From: Bradyrhizobium iriomotense
GTDB taxonomy: Bacteria > Pseudomonadota > Alphaproteobacteria > Rhizobiales > Xanthobacteraceae
Assembly: GCF_018130765.1 (NCBI RefSeq)
Contig: NZ_JAFCJZ010000028.1
Coordinates: 1-64,000, forward strand
Direction of reading: 5' to 3'
DNA: 64,000 nucleotides
Under the pieces are notes generated by a model. It had not been told where the DNA came from. It worked only from the letters and a program-made list of their open reading frames with translations, and ran no database searches. Every line of letters begins with the position of its first letter. The first letter of the stretch is position 1. The translations under genes and the position numbers were made by a program. Shown in pieces: positions 34,940 to 42,501 of this stretch.

Positions 34940-36289
34940 ATGAGCACCCGCACCAGCCGCGTGCTGCACCGTTCGTTGCGTGAGACACCGCCCAAGGCGA
35001 TCGGCGGCGAAGGCGTCTATCTGTTTGCCGAGGACGGACGCCGCATCATCGACGCCTCCGGCGGAGCGGCGGTCTCCTGCCTCGGCCACCAGCATCCGCG
35101 CGTGATCGCGGCGATGACCAAACAGGCCGCGACGCTGGCCTATGCCCACACCGCCTTCTTCTCCTCTGAGCCAGCCGAGGCGCTGGCCGAGAGGCTGGTC
35201 GGGCACGAGCCGGGGGGCCTCGCCTACGCCTATTTCGTCAGCGGCGGATCGGAGGCGATCGAGGCCAGCATCAAGCTGGCGCGGCAATATTTCATCGAGC
35301 GCGGCGAGCCGCAGCGGCAGCATTTCATCGCGCGGCGGCAGAGCTATCACGGCAACACGCTCGGCGCGCTCGCCGCCGGCGGCAACGCGTGGCGCCGCGC
35401 GCCCTATGCGCCGCTGCTCTCCGCCGCCTTCAGCCATGTGACGCCGGCCTTTGCCTACCACGAGAAGCGCGAGGGCGAGTCCGATGCGCAGTTCGTGGCC
35501 CGGCTCGCGGCCGAGCTCGAAGCCGAATTCCAGCGACTGCGGCCCGATACCGTGGCGGCGTTCCTCGCCGAGCCCGTCGTCGGCGCCACCGCCGGCGCCG
35601 TGACGGCACCGGACGGTTACTTCAAGGCGATGCGCGAGATCTGCGACCGGCATGGCGCGCTGCTGATCCTCGACGAGGTCATGTGCGGCATGGGCCGCAC
35701 CGGCACGACCCACGCCTGGGAGCAGGAAGGCATTGCCCCTGACATCCAGGCGATCGCAAAGGGGCTCGGCGGCGGCTACCAGCCGATCGGCGCGATGCTC
35801 GCGAGCGGCAGGATCATCGACACCATCCGCGCAGGCTCGGGCGCATTCCAGCACGGCCATACTTACCTCGCGCATCCCCTCGCCTGTGCGGCGGCGCTCG
35901 CGGTGCAGGACGTGATCCGCGAGGACGGCCTGCTCGACCAGGTCAAGGAACGCGGCCGGCAGCTCGAGCAGCGCCTGACCGAGCGCTTCGGCAATCACCG
36001 CCATGTCGGCGACATCAGGGGCCGCGGGCTGTTCTGGGCGATCGAGCTGGTCGCCGATCGCGCGAGCCGCGCCTCGTTCGATCCCGCGCTCAAGCTGCAC
36101 CAGAAGATCAAGGCCGAAGCCTTCGCGAACGGGCTCGGTTGCTATCCCGGTGGCGGCACCGTGGACGGCGTGCGCGGCGACCACGTGCTGCTGGCGCCGC
36201 CCTATATCGCGTCGGCTGACGAGATCGACCTGATCGTCGACAAGCTCGGCACAGCCGTCGACAACGTGTTGCGTAGTGTCAATCACTGA
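34940..36289 (+). CDS. Class III PLP-dependent aminotransferase
   Basis: 449 residues, full length. It shows the family's YAYFVSGGSEAIEASIKLARQY, the RRQSYHGNTLGALAAGGN motif, the Asp motif LLILDEVMCGMGRTGT and the PLP Lys in DIQAIAKGLGGGYQPIGAM. The family includes omega-amino acid:pyruvate, ornithine and GABA transaminases. Operon context (RpiR before, amino-acid binding protein after) suggests it degrades whatever the aap-type importer brings in. Confidence 0.92.
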   Translation: MSTRTSRVLHRSLRETPPKAIGGEGVYLFAEDGRRIIDASGGAAVSCLGHQHPRVIAAMTKQAATLAYAHTAFFSSEPAEALAERLVGHEPGGLAYAYFVSGGSEAIEASIKLARQYFIERGEPQRQHFIARRQSYHGNTLGALAAGGNAWRRAPYAPLLSAAFSHVTPAFAYHEKREGESDAQFVARLAAELEAEFQRLRPDTVAAFLAEPVVGATAGAVTAPDGYFKAMREICDRHGALLILDEVMCGMGRTGTTHAWEQEGIAPDIQAIAKGLGGGYQPIGAMLASGRIIDTIRAGSGAFQHGHTYLAHPLACAAALAVQDVIREDGLLDQVKERGRQLEQRLTERFGNHRHVGDIRGRGLFWAIELVADRASRASFDPALKLHQKIKAEAFANGLGCYPGGGTVDGVRGDHVLLAPPYIASADEIDLIVDKLGTAVDNVLRSVNH

Positions 36290-36301
36290 GGGGAGAGTAG
36301 T

Positions 36302-37312
36302 ATGAGGAAAGTAGTTATCGCAGCGGGCGTGCTCGCGGCATCGACAATTGTCGCGTCGGCGGCGACGCTCGACACGGTGAAGAGCCGCGGCACGCTGGTG
36401 TGCGGCGTCAGCGCCGGCTTTGCCGGTTTCTCGGCACCGGACTCGCAAGGCAACTACAAGGGCCTCGACGTCGACTATTGCCGCGCACTCGCGGCCGGCG
36501 TGCTCGGCGATCCCAACAAGGTGCGTTACGTCTCGCTGACGGCGCAGAACCGCTTCACCGCCCTGCAATCGGGCGAGATCGATGTGCTCTACCGCAACTC
36601 GACGCAGACTTACCTGCGCGGCGTGACGCTCGGCCTGCGCCAGGGCCCGATCAACTTCTACGACGGTCAGGGTTTTGTGGTGAAGAAAGATCTCGGCGTG
36701 AAGGAGCTGAAGCACCTCAAGGGCGCCACCGTCTGCGTCGCGCAAGGCACCACCCACGAGGTCACGCTCGGAGATTACGGCCGCGCCAACGGCATCGACT
36801 GGAAGCCGCTGGTGTTCGACCGCGTCGACACCATGTACCAGACCTTCTTCGGCGGCCGCTGCGATGCCATGACCCAGGACGCTTCCGCGCTGGCGGGCGC
36901 CGTCACGACCGCGGCACCGAATCCGGCCGACTACGTCGTGCTGCCGCAGACCATCAGCAAGGAGCCGCTCGGGCCCTTCACCCGCAACGGCGACGAGGTC
37001 TGGAGCGACATCATCACCTGGCTGCACTACGGCCTGATCGAAGCCGAGGAGCTCGGCGTCACGCAGGCCAATGTCGACGAGATGACGAAGTCGCAGACGC
37101 CCGCGATCCAGCGCCTGCTGGGCGCTTCCAGCGATCTCGGCTCGCGGCTCGGGCTCGACAACAAATGGCTGGTGACCGTGATCAAGGCCACCGGCAATTA
37201 CGGCGAGATCTACGAGCGCAACGTCGGCAAGGCGAGCCCGCTCAAGCTCGATCGCGGCCTCAACGGCCTCTGGAGCAAGGGCGGCTTGATGTACGCCGTG
37301 CCGTTCAAGTAA
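36302..37312 (+). CDS. aapJ: Amino acid ABC transporter substrate-binding protein (AapJ-like)
   Basis: 336 residues. A signal peptide (about 1-20, MRKVVIAAGVLAASTIVASAA) precedes the polar amino acid binding fold: GTLVCGVSAGFAGFSAPDSQGNYKGLDVDYCRALAAGVLGD, FTALQSGEIDVLYRNSTQT and CDAMTQDASALAG. Length and motifs match AapJ/BztA rather than the short GltI or HisJ types. It should feed AapQ/AapM encoded divergently. A GAGGGGAGAG ribosome-binding site lies upstream. Confidence 0.9.
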   Translation: MRKVVIAAGVLAASTIVASAATLDTVKSRGTLVCGVSAGFAGFSAPDSQGNYKGLDVDYCRALAAGVLGDPNKVRYVSLTAQNRFTALQSGEIDVLYRNSTQTYLRGVTLGLRQGPINFYDGQGFVVKKDLGVKELKHLKGATVCVAQGTTHEVTLGDYGRANGIDWKPLVFDRVDTMYQTFFGGRCDAMTQDASALAGAVTTAAPNPADYVVLPQTISKEPLGPFTRNGDEVWSDIITWLHYGLIEAEELGVTQANVDEMTKSQTPAIQRLLGASSDLGSRLGLDNKWLVTVIKATGNYGEIYERNVGKASPLKLDRGLNGLWSKGGLMYAVPFK

Positions 37313-37320
37313 ACCTCTCC

Positions 37321-37460
37321 CGTGTCCCGGACGCGCTGCAGCATGCAATGCTGCTGCGCAGAGCCGGGACCCAGGAAACCACGGCTTCTGACGCCCTAAA
37401 AGAATGGGCCCCGGCTCAGCAGCGCATCACTTCGTGCTGCGCTGCGTCCGGGGCACGAGA
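37321..37460. repeat. Palindromic repeat, CGTGTCCCGGACGC family
   Basis: Outer ends CGTGTCCCGGACGCGCTGC and GCTGCGTCCGGGGCACGA are inverted, with inner units GCAGCATGCAATGCTGCTGC and GGGCCCCGGCTCAGCAGCG. It is non-coding and fills most of the gap between aapJ and the racemase-like gene. Confidence 0.75.
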
Positions 37461-37481
37461 CCTACCAGGTAGTCACGTTCA

Positions 37482-38132
37482 ATGACAACACCTCCTCGCA
37501 TCGCCCTCATCCACGCCCTCAAGCATTCCATCGCCCCGATCGAAGCGGCATTCGTGCAGGCGTGGCCGCAGGCGCGGCTGATGAACCTGCTCGACGACAG
37601 CCTGTCGGCGGATCTGGCGCGCGATGGTGAGCTCACCGACGCCATGACCGAGCGCTTCCTCGCGCTCGGCGACTACGCTGTGGGAACAGGGGCGAACGCG
37701 ATCCTCTTCACTTGCTCGGCCTTCGGCCCCTGTATCGAGGCGGTGGCGCGCGCGCATGCGCCGATGCCGGTGCTGAAGCCGAACGAGGCCATGATCGAGC
37801 GCGCGGTGACGATGGGCAAGCGGATCGGCCTGCTCTCGACCTTCCCGCCAACGCTGATCTCGATGCCGCCGGAATTCCCCGCCTCGGTCCAGGTCGTGCC
37901 GAAACTCGCCGAAGGCGCGCTGGCCGCGCTCGACCGCGGCGACCGCGCCACGCATGACCGGCTGATCGCGGAAGCCTCGCGCGACTTGCGCGATTGCGAC
38001 GTCATCGCGCTGGCGCAATTCAGCATCGCGGCAACGGCGCCGCTGGTCGCGGAAGCCACCGGCCGTCCAGTCGTCACCACGCCAGATAGTGCAGTCGACA
38101 AGCTGATGAAGCTGCTGAAAGTGAAGGCCTAG
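37482..38132 (+). CDS. Aspartate/glutamate racemase family protein
   Basis: 216 residues. The Asp/Glu/hydantoin racemase fold is suggested by RIALIHALKHSIAPIEAAF, the first-half cysteine motif LFTCSAFGPCIEA (about residues 73-85) and KRIGLLSTFPPTL. In the second half, where racemases carry their other catalytic Cys, the sequence reads ALAQFSIAAT with no Cys. It is therefore unlikely to be a two-base racemase and could be a decarboxylase, isomerase or lyase of this superfamily. It sits near the aap genes but is separated from aapJ by a repeat. It overlaps the convergent TetR gene by 4 bases. Confidence 0.82.
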   Translation: MTTPPRIALIHALKHSIAPIEAAFVQAWPQARLMNLLDDSLSADLARDGELTDAMTERFLALGDYAVGTGANAILFTCSAFGPCIEAVARAHAPMPVLKPNEAMIERAVTMGKRIGLLSTFPPTLISMPPEFPASVQVVPKLAEGALAALDRGDRATHDRLIAEASRDLRDCDVIALAQFSIAATAPLVAEATGRPVVTTPDSAVDKLMKLLKVKA

Positions 38133-38776
38133 GCGCCAGCCTTTTTCCGACGCCGCGCGTCCTTGATCGCGGTCGTCAGCGCGGCCTTCGTCTCATTGAC
38201 AAAATCCTCGACCAGCTCCTCACGCGTGGTATGCGCCGCCTCGCCGGTGAAAAGCCCCTGCTCGGCCAGCATCACCACGCCATGCAGCGCTGCCCAGATC
38301 TTGAGAGCCTGCCGCTCGCGTAAAAAGCCAACGGCAGGCACTTCCAGGGCCTCGATGACAAGCGCAAACGTCTCGCGCGTGGCCTCATGCAGCTCGCTGC
38401 CCTTGGCGGCGCAAGACACGGTGCGGGACGCAAACATCAGGCGATAGATGCCGTTGCGGCGCAATCCGAAGTCCAGCATCGCCTGCGCCAGCAACGACAG
38501 CTTCGACTGCTTTGACGGTTTCGCCATCGCCGCCCGAAAGGTTGCGCTGAGCTGCCGGAACGCCTCCGCCGTCACCGCCGTTAGCAGCGCATCACGGTCG
38601 GCGAAATGCCGATACGGCGCCGGCTGCGAGACGCCGAGCTGTTTCGCCAGCGCCTTGATGCTAATCGCTTCCGCCCCGCCCTGCTCCGCCTCGCGCAACG
38701 CGGCCTTGATCAGGGCGTCACGGAGATCGCCATGGTGGTAGGTCTTCTCGGGCTTGCGAGCGAGTTGTGAACGCAT
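38129..38776 (-). CDS. TetR/AcrR family transcriptional regulator
   Basis: 215 residues from ATG 38776. The N-terminal HTH (about 14-60: YHHGDLRDALIKAALREAEQGG, ISIKALAKQLGVSQPAPYRHFADRDALL) is canonical. The C-terminal part (GIYRLMFASRTVS, LKIWAALHGVVMLAEQGLFTG) matches the WHG-type ligand domain. It is divergent from the ferredoxin-P450 genes and probably controls them. The frame is open far upstream, but that part lies antisense to the P450 gene and was rejected. Confidence 0.92.
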   Translation of the reverse strand: MRSQLARKPEKTYHHGDLRDALIKAALREAEQGGAEAISIKALAKQLGVSQPAPYRHFADRDALLTAVTAEAFRQLSATFRAAMAKPSKQSKLSLLAQAMLDFGLRRNGIYRLMFASRTVSCAAKGSELHEATRETFALVIEALEVPAVGFLRERQALKIWAALHGVVMLAEQGLFTGEAAHTTREELVEDFVNETKAALTTAIKDARRRKKAGA

Positions 38777-38803
38777 GTTACGGCGAAGCCTATAAGTTTG
38801 CGC

Positions 38804-38833
38804 TTGACAGGGGAAGCCTGCCGCGAATGTAAT
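38804..38833 (+). promoter_or_regulatory. Possible sigma-70-type promoter for ferredoxin-P450 genes
   Basis: TTGACA (38804-38809) and TGTAAT (38828-38833) are 18 bases apart, 100 bases upstream of the ferredoxin start. The divergent TetR gene starts at 38776, so repressor binding here could control both. Confidence 0.45.
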
Positions 38834-38932
38834 AGCATATAACTTAAAGCGAGCGGCAAATGCCGCCGATAGAATTGACATGAGGAACGCGGGCCGCCTT
38901 TCGCGCGCACGCAAACGACCAGGGAAGCCGCC

Positions 38933-39142
38933 ATGGCAGAGCGACTGAAGGTGCACGTCGATCCCGACAAATGCCAGGGCCACGCCCGCTGCAAAGCGCT
39001 GGCGCCCGAGCTGTTCGAGCTCGACGAATACGGCAACGCGCATGAAGCCGGCGATGGCACTGTCCCGCCGGGGCTCGAGGACAAGGCGTGGCTTGCCAAA
39101 TCCAACTGCCCGGAAATCGCAATCGATGTGATCGAGGAGTAG
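38933..39142 (+). CDS. [3Fe-4S]-type ferredoxin, P450 partner
   Basis: 69 residues. Cysteines 14, 20 and 59 fit C-x5-C ... CP of P450-associated single-cluster ferredoxins; position 17, which is Cys in 4Fe-4S relatives, is His (CQGHARC). The acidic surface and short length fit an electron donor to a bacterial class I P450. It is 66 bases upstream of a P450 gene on the same strand. No ferredoxin reductase gene is nearby, so reduction must rely on a reductase elsewhere. Confidence 0.92.
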   Translation: MAERLKVHVDPDKCQGHARCKALAPELFELDEYGNAHEAGDGTVPPGLEDKAWLAKSNCPEIAIDVIEE

Positions 39143-39208
39143 CGCGGGCGTCCTGTGTGCCCGCGTGCGCGTGATTCCAGCGACCACCAGCCCGAGGATT
39201 CCCCCGAC

Positions 39209-40429
39209 ATGTCCGACGTCAGCCAGCCCGTCGCCCATCCGCCCGTCACCGACTGGGTCAACGATTTCGACCACACCGATCCGCAATGGACGGACGATCC
39301 GTTTCCGATCTGGGATGAGCTGCGCGCCGCAAGCCCGGTCGTGCACACAGAGCGTTTCCTCGGCTGCTACATGCCGACGACCTACGAGGCCGTGCGCGAG
39401 ATTGCCAACGACACCGAGCATTTCTCCTCGCGACGCATCATCGTCCGCGACGTGCGGCCGGAGATTGCCAGGAACGCGGCCCCTCCGATCACCTCGGACC
39501 CGCCCGTGCACAAGCCGGCCAAGCAGCTGCTGCTGCCACCGTTCACGCCGGATGCGATGAAAAAGCTGGAACCGCGGATGCGCGCGATCTGCAACGAGCT
39601 GATCGACGGCTTCATCGCCGACGGCAAGGTCGACGCGGCTGCGCGCTACAGCAAATACATCCCGGTCCAGGCCATCGCGCACATGCTCGGCATCCCCGAG
39701 AGCGACAGCGATCTCTTCATCAACTGGATCCACATGATCCTGGAGCTCGGCATCAAGGACGAAAATATGCTGCTCCAGGCTGTGCACGAGATGAGCGACT
39801 ATTTCAGGACACATATCGAGGAGCGCAGATCGAGGCCGACCGACGACCTGATCTCCTATCTGATGAACGCCAAGGACAAGGAGGGCAACCCGCTCGAGGA
39901 TTCCCATGTGCTGGGCTCGCTGCGCCTGCTCCTGATCGCCGGCATCGACACCACCTGGAGCGCGATCGGCTCTTCGCTCTGGCATCTCGCGAGGACGCCC
40001 GCCGACCGCGAGCGGCTGATCGCCGAACCCGGCCTGATCCCGACCGCCGTCGAGGAGCTGCTGCGCGCCTATTCGCCGGTGACCATGGCCCGCGAGGTGG
40101 TCAAGGAAACCACGATCTCGGGCTGCCCGGTCAAGTCGGGCAACATGGTGCTGCTGTCCTTCCCGGCCGCCAACCGCGATCCAAAGATGTTTCCCGACGC
40201 TGACAAAGTCGTGATCGACCGCCGGGAGAACCGCCACGCCGCCTTCGGCCTCGGCATCCATCGCTGCGTCGGTTCCAACCTTGCGCGCATGGAGATGCAG
40301 GTTGCGCTGGAGGAATGGCTGAAGCGAATCCCGGATTTCCGCCTTGATCCGGCAGGCATCGTGACCTGGTCGCAGGGCACGGTGAGAGGCCCGCGGCAGT
40401 TGCCATTTCTGTTGGGAAAGGCGATGTAG
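39209..40429 (+). CDS. Cytochrome P450 (class I, soluble)
   Basis: 406 residues from ATG 39209. I-helix AGIDTTWSAIG has the acid-Thr pair, the K-helix ExxR is EELLRAYSP, and the heme loop AAFGLGIHRCVGSNLARMEM has the thiolate Cys. It is typical of soluble bacterial P450s that take electrons from a ferredoxin such as the one encoded just upstream. The substrate is unknown; terpenoid, fatty-acid or xenobiotic hydroxylation are all possible. The TetR regulator upstream suggests induction by a small molecule. Confidence 0.95.
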   Translation: MSDVSQPVAHPPVTDWVNDFDHTDPQWTDDPFPIWDELRAASPVVHTERFLGCYMPTTYEAVREIANDTEHFSSRRIIVRDVRPEIARNAAPPITSDPPVHKPAKQLLLPPFTPDAMKKLEPRMRAICNELIDGFIADGKVDAAARYSKYIPVQAIAHMLGIPESDSDLFINWIHMILELGIKDENMLLQAVHEMSDYFRTHIEERRSRPTDDLISYLMNAKDKEGNPLEDSHVLGSLRLLLIAGIDTTWSAIGSSLWHLARTPADRERLIAEPGLIPTAVEELLRAYSPVTMAREVVKETTISGCPVKSGNMVLLSFPAANRDPKMFPDADKVVIDRRENRHAAFGLGIHRCVGSNLARMEMQVALEEWLKRIPDFRLDPAGIVTWSQGTVRGPRQLPFLLGKAM

Positions 40430-40464
40430 GCCTTCCCCGGACAAAGGAAGTGGAATGGCCGGCG

Positions 40465-40584
40465 ATGACAGACCAAGCAATCAAGCCGGCCTTCGAGCAT
40501 TTTGACGTCGCCGACGCCGAGCGTCGGATCAAGGCGATCTTCATCGGCTCCGTCGGCAATCTCGTCGCCACGAGCAGCCCATGA
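40465..40584 (+). pseudogene. N-terminal remnant of an MFS transporter
   Basis: A 39-codon open frame (MTDQAIKPAFEHFDVADAER, then RRIKAIFIGSVGNLV) reads like the cytoplasmic start and first-helix entry of alpha-ketoglutarate-permease-type MFS proteins, where GNLV is normally followed by EWYDF. Here it breaks after GNLV into ATSSP and a stop that overlaps the next ATG. The rest of the transporter is missing, so this looks like a deletion joint. It might still be translated as a leader that couples to the downstream gene. Confidence 0.6.
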
Positions 40585-41243
40585 CCGACGACAGCGAGCC
40601 GCCCGACAGCAAGCTGACGCGCACCAAGGAGAAATGGGCGCGCGAAGGCCGCTTCCTCACCGGCAAGGTCACGCGGCCGGAAGATCAGCGCCTGCCGCCC
40701 GGTCAGCACCTGACCAAGGACTGGCCGGTGCTCGATCTCGGGGTCATGCCGCCGGTGTCACGCGAGCGCTGGCGGCTCGACGTCTACGGCGCGGTCGAAA
40801 ATCCGGTGTTCTGGACTTATCCTGAGTTCGCCGCGCAGAATCAGGTCCAGTTCACTTCCGACATCCATTGCGTGACGACCTGGTCGCGCTACGACAATCT
40901 TTGGGAAGGCCTCGCCACGCGCGAGCTGCTCGCCGTCTGCCGGCCGCGCGAGGATGCACGCTTCGTCGTGCTGCATTCCTATGACGGCTACACCACCAAC
41001 CTCGCGCTGGAGGACTTTGCCGCCGAGGATGCCCTGCTCGCCCATAGCTGGTCCAGCCAGCCGCTGACGGAGGAACATGGCGGCCCGGTGCGGCTGGTGG
41101 TGCCGCATCTGTATTTCTGGAAGAGCGCGAAATGGCTCCAGGCGATCGAATTCCTGACCGAGGACGCGCCGGGCTTCTGGGAAGTCCGCGGCTATCATAA
41201 CCGCGGCGATCCCTGGGCCGAGCAGCGTTATTCGGGCGACTAG
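40581..41243 (+). CDS. Sulfite oxidase-like molybdopterin oxidoreductase
   Basis: 220 residues. The SUOX-type fold is seen in RWRLDVYGAVENPVFWTYPEF, the molybdenum-ligand Cys97 in DIHCVTTWSRYDN, and YDGYTTNL, EHGGPVRLVVPHLYFWKSAKW and GFWEVRGYHNRGDPW. It lacks a signal peptide and a heme domain, so it is a cytoplasmic small form of this family. Its redox partner and substrate are unknown. Its ATG overlaps the stop of the MFS remnant by 4 bases. Confidence 0.9.
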   Translation: MTDDSEPPDSKLTRTKEKWAREGRFLTGKVTRPEDQRLPPGQHLTKDWPVLDLGVMPPVSRERWRLDVYGAVENPVFWTYPEFAAQNQVQFTSDIHCVTTWSRYDNLWEGLATRELLAVCRPREDARFVVLHSYDGYTTNLALEDFAAEDALLAHSWSSQPLTEEHGGPVRLVVPHLYFWKSAKWLQAIEFLTEDAPGFWEVRGYHNRGDPWAEQRYSGD

Positions 41244-41268
41244 ACTCCAAACAGAACGGGGGAATCCC

Positions 41269-42492
41269 ATGCCCACGGAACGCTTTCAGTTCACCGGCGA
41301 AGGCGGCCATCAGCTCGCGGCGGCGCTGGAGCTGCCGGACGGCGAGCCCGCCGCCTACGCGCTGTTCGCGCACTGCTTCACCTGCGGCAAGGACACGCTG
41401 GCGGCCAAGCGCATCTCGGTCGCCCTCGCGGCCAGGGGCATCGCGGTGCTGCGTTTCGACTTCACCGGACTGGGCTCCAGCGAAGGTGATTTCGCCAATT
41501 CGACCTTTTCCTCCAACGTCGCCGATCTCGTGCACGCGGCCGATCATCTGCGCAGCGTCCGCAAGGCACCGTCGCTCCTGATCGGCCACAGTCTCGGCGG
41601 CGCCGCGATCCTTGCGGCAGCCGCTCAGATTCCCGAGGCGAGAGCGGTGGCCACCATCGCGGCGCCCTCCGACCCCGCCCACGTCACCGGCCTATTCAAG
41701 GAGCATATCGACAACATCCGCACGCAGGGCGAGGTCGAAGTCTCGCTCGCGGGACGCCCGTTCCGGATCAAGCGCGAATTCCTCGACGACATCGTCGAGC
41801 ACGAGCTGATGAAGGATGTCACCGGCCTGCACAAGGCGCTGCTGGTGATGCATTCGCCCGTTGACGACACCGTCGGCATCGACAACGCAACCAAGATTTT
41901 CGTTGCGGCAAAGCATCCCAAGAGCTTCGTCTCGCTTGACCATGCCGATCATCTGCTGACCAAGCCGGCCGATGCGCTCTACGCGGCCGACGTGATCACC
42001 GCCTGGGCCAGCCGCTACATCGATACGGCAAAGCCCGCAAAAGCGATGGATCTTCCCGAGGAGCCGCGGAAGGTCGTGGTGCAGGAGACCCGCAAGAGCA
42101 AGTTCAACCAGATCATCACCGTCGGCCCGCATCATCTGGTGGCGGACGAGCCGGTTGCGGCCGGCGGCGAGGATGCCGGTCCCGGCCCCTATGATTTCCT
42201 GCTCGCAGGCCTCGGAGCCTGCACCTCCATGACGATGCGCCTCTACGCCGATCGCAAGTCGCTGCCGCTCGACCGCGTCACGGTCACGCTGAAACATTCG
42301 AAGATCTACGCCAAGGATTGCGCAGAGTGCGAGACGCGCGAGGGCATGCTCGACCAGATCGAGCGCGACATCACAATGGACGGCGCACTCGATGCCGAGC
42401 AGCGCAAGAAGCTGATGGAGATCGCCGACAAGTGCCCGGTGCACCGCACGCTGACCTCGGAGATCCGCATCGTGACGAAGGCGGTGGAGTGA
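41269..42492 (+). CDS. Bifunctional alpha/beta hydrolase - OsmC family protein
   Basis: 407 residues. Residues 1 to about 255 form an alpha/beta hydrolase with nucleophile Ser108 in GHSLGGAA, oxyanion region AHCFTCGKD, and Asp/His candidates in HSPVDDTVG and DHADHLL. Residues about 265-405 form an OsmC/Ohr-type domain with the peroxidatic Cys in GLGACTSMTMRLYADRK and a second Cys in DKCPVHRTL. The fusion is known in proteobacteria; a peroxide-reducing role for the OsmC half is inferred, and the hydrolase substrate is unknown. It follows the molybdoenzyme by 25 bases. Confidence 0.93.
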   Translation: MPTERFQFTGEGGHQLAAALELPDGEPAAYALFAHCFTCGKDTLAAKRISVALAARGIAVLRFDFTGLGSSEGDFANSTFSSNVADLVHAADHLRSVRKAPSLLIGHSLGGAAILAAAAQIPEARAVATIAAPSDPAHVTGLFKEHIDNIRTQGEVEVSLAGRPFRIKREFLDDIVEHELMKDVTGLHKALLVMHSPVDDTVGIDNATKIFVAAKHPKSFVSLDHADHLLTKPADALYAADVITAWASRYIDTAKPAKAMDLPEEPRKVVVQETRKSKFNQIITVGPHHLVADEPVAAGGEDAGPGPYDFLLAGLGACTSMTMRLYADRKSLPLDRVTVTLKHSKIYAKDCAECETREGMLDQIERDITMDGALDAEQRKKLMEIADKCPVHRTLTSEIRIVTKAVE

Positions 42493-42501
42493 ATCGGCGC
42501 G

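Noticed and set aside
34775..37348. 857-codon open frame on the minus strand
   Set aside because: It is antisense to the aminotransferase and aapJ genes, has Arg/Ala/Asp-rich low-quality translation, no domain, and arises from third-position GC bias.
38777..40480. 568-residue N-terminal extension of the TetR regulator
   Set aside because: It runs antisense through the P450 and ferredoxin genes; the conserved HTH begins at the ATG at 38776.
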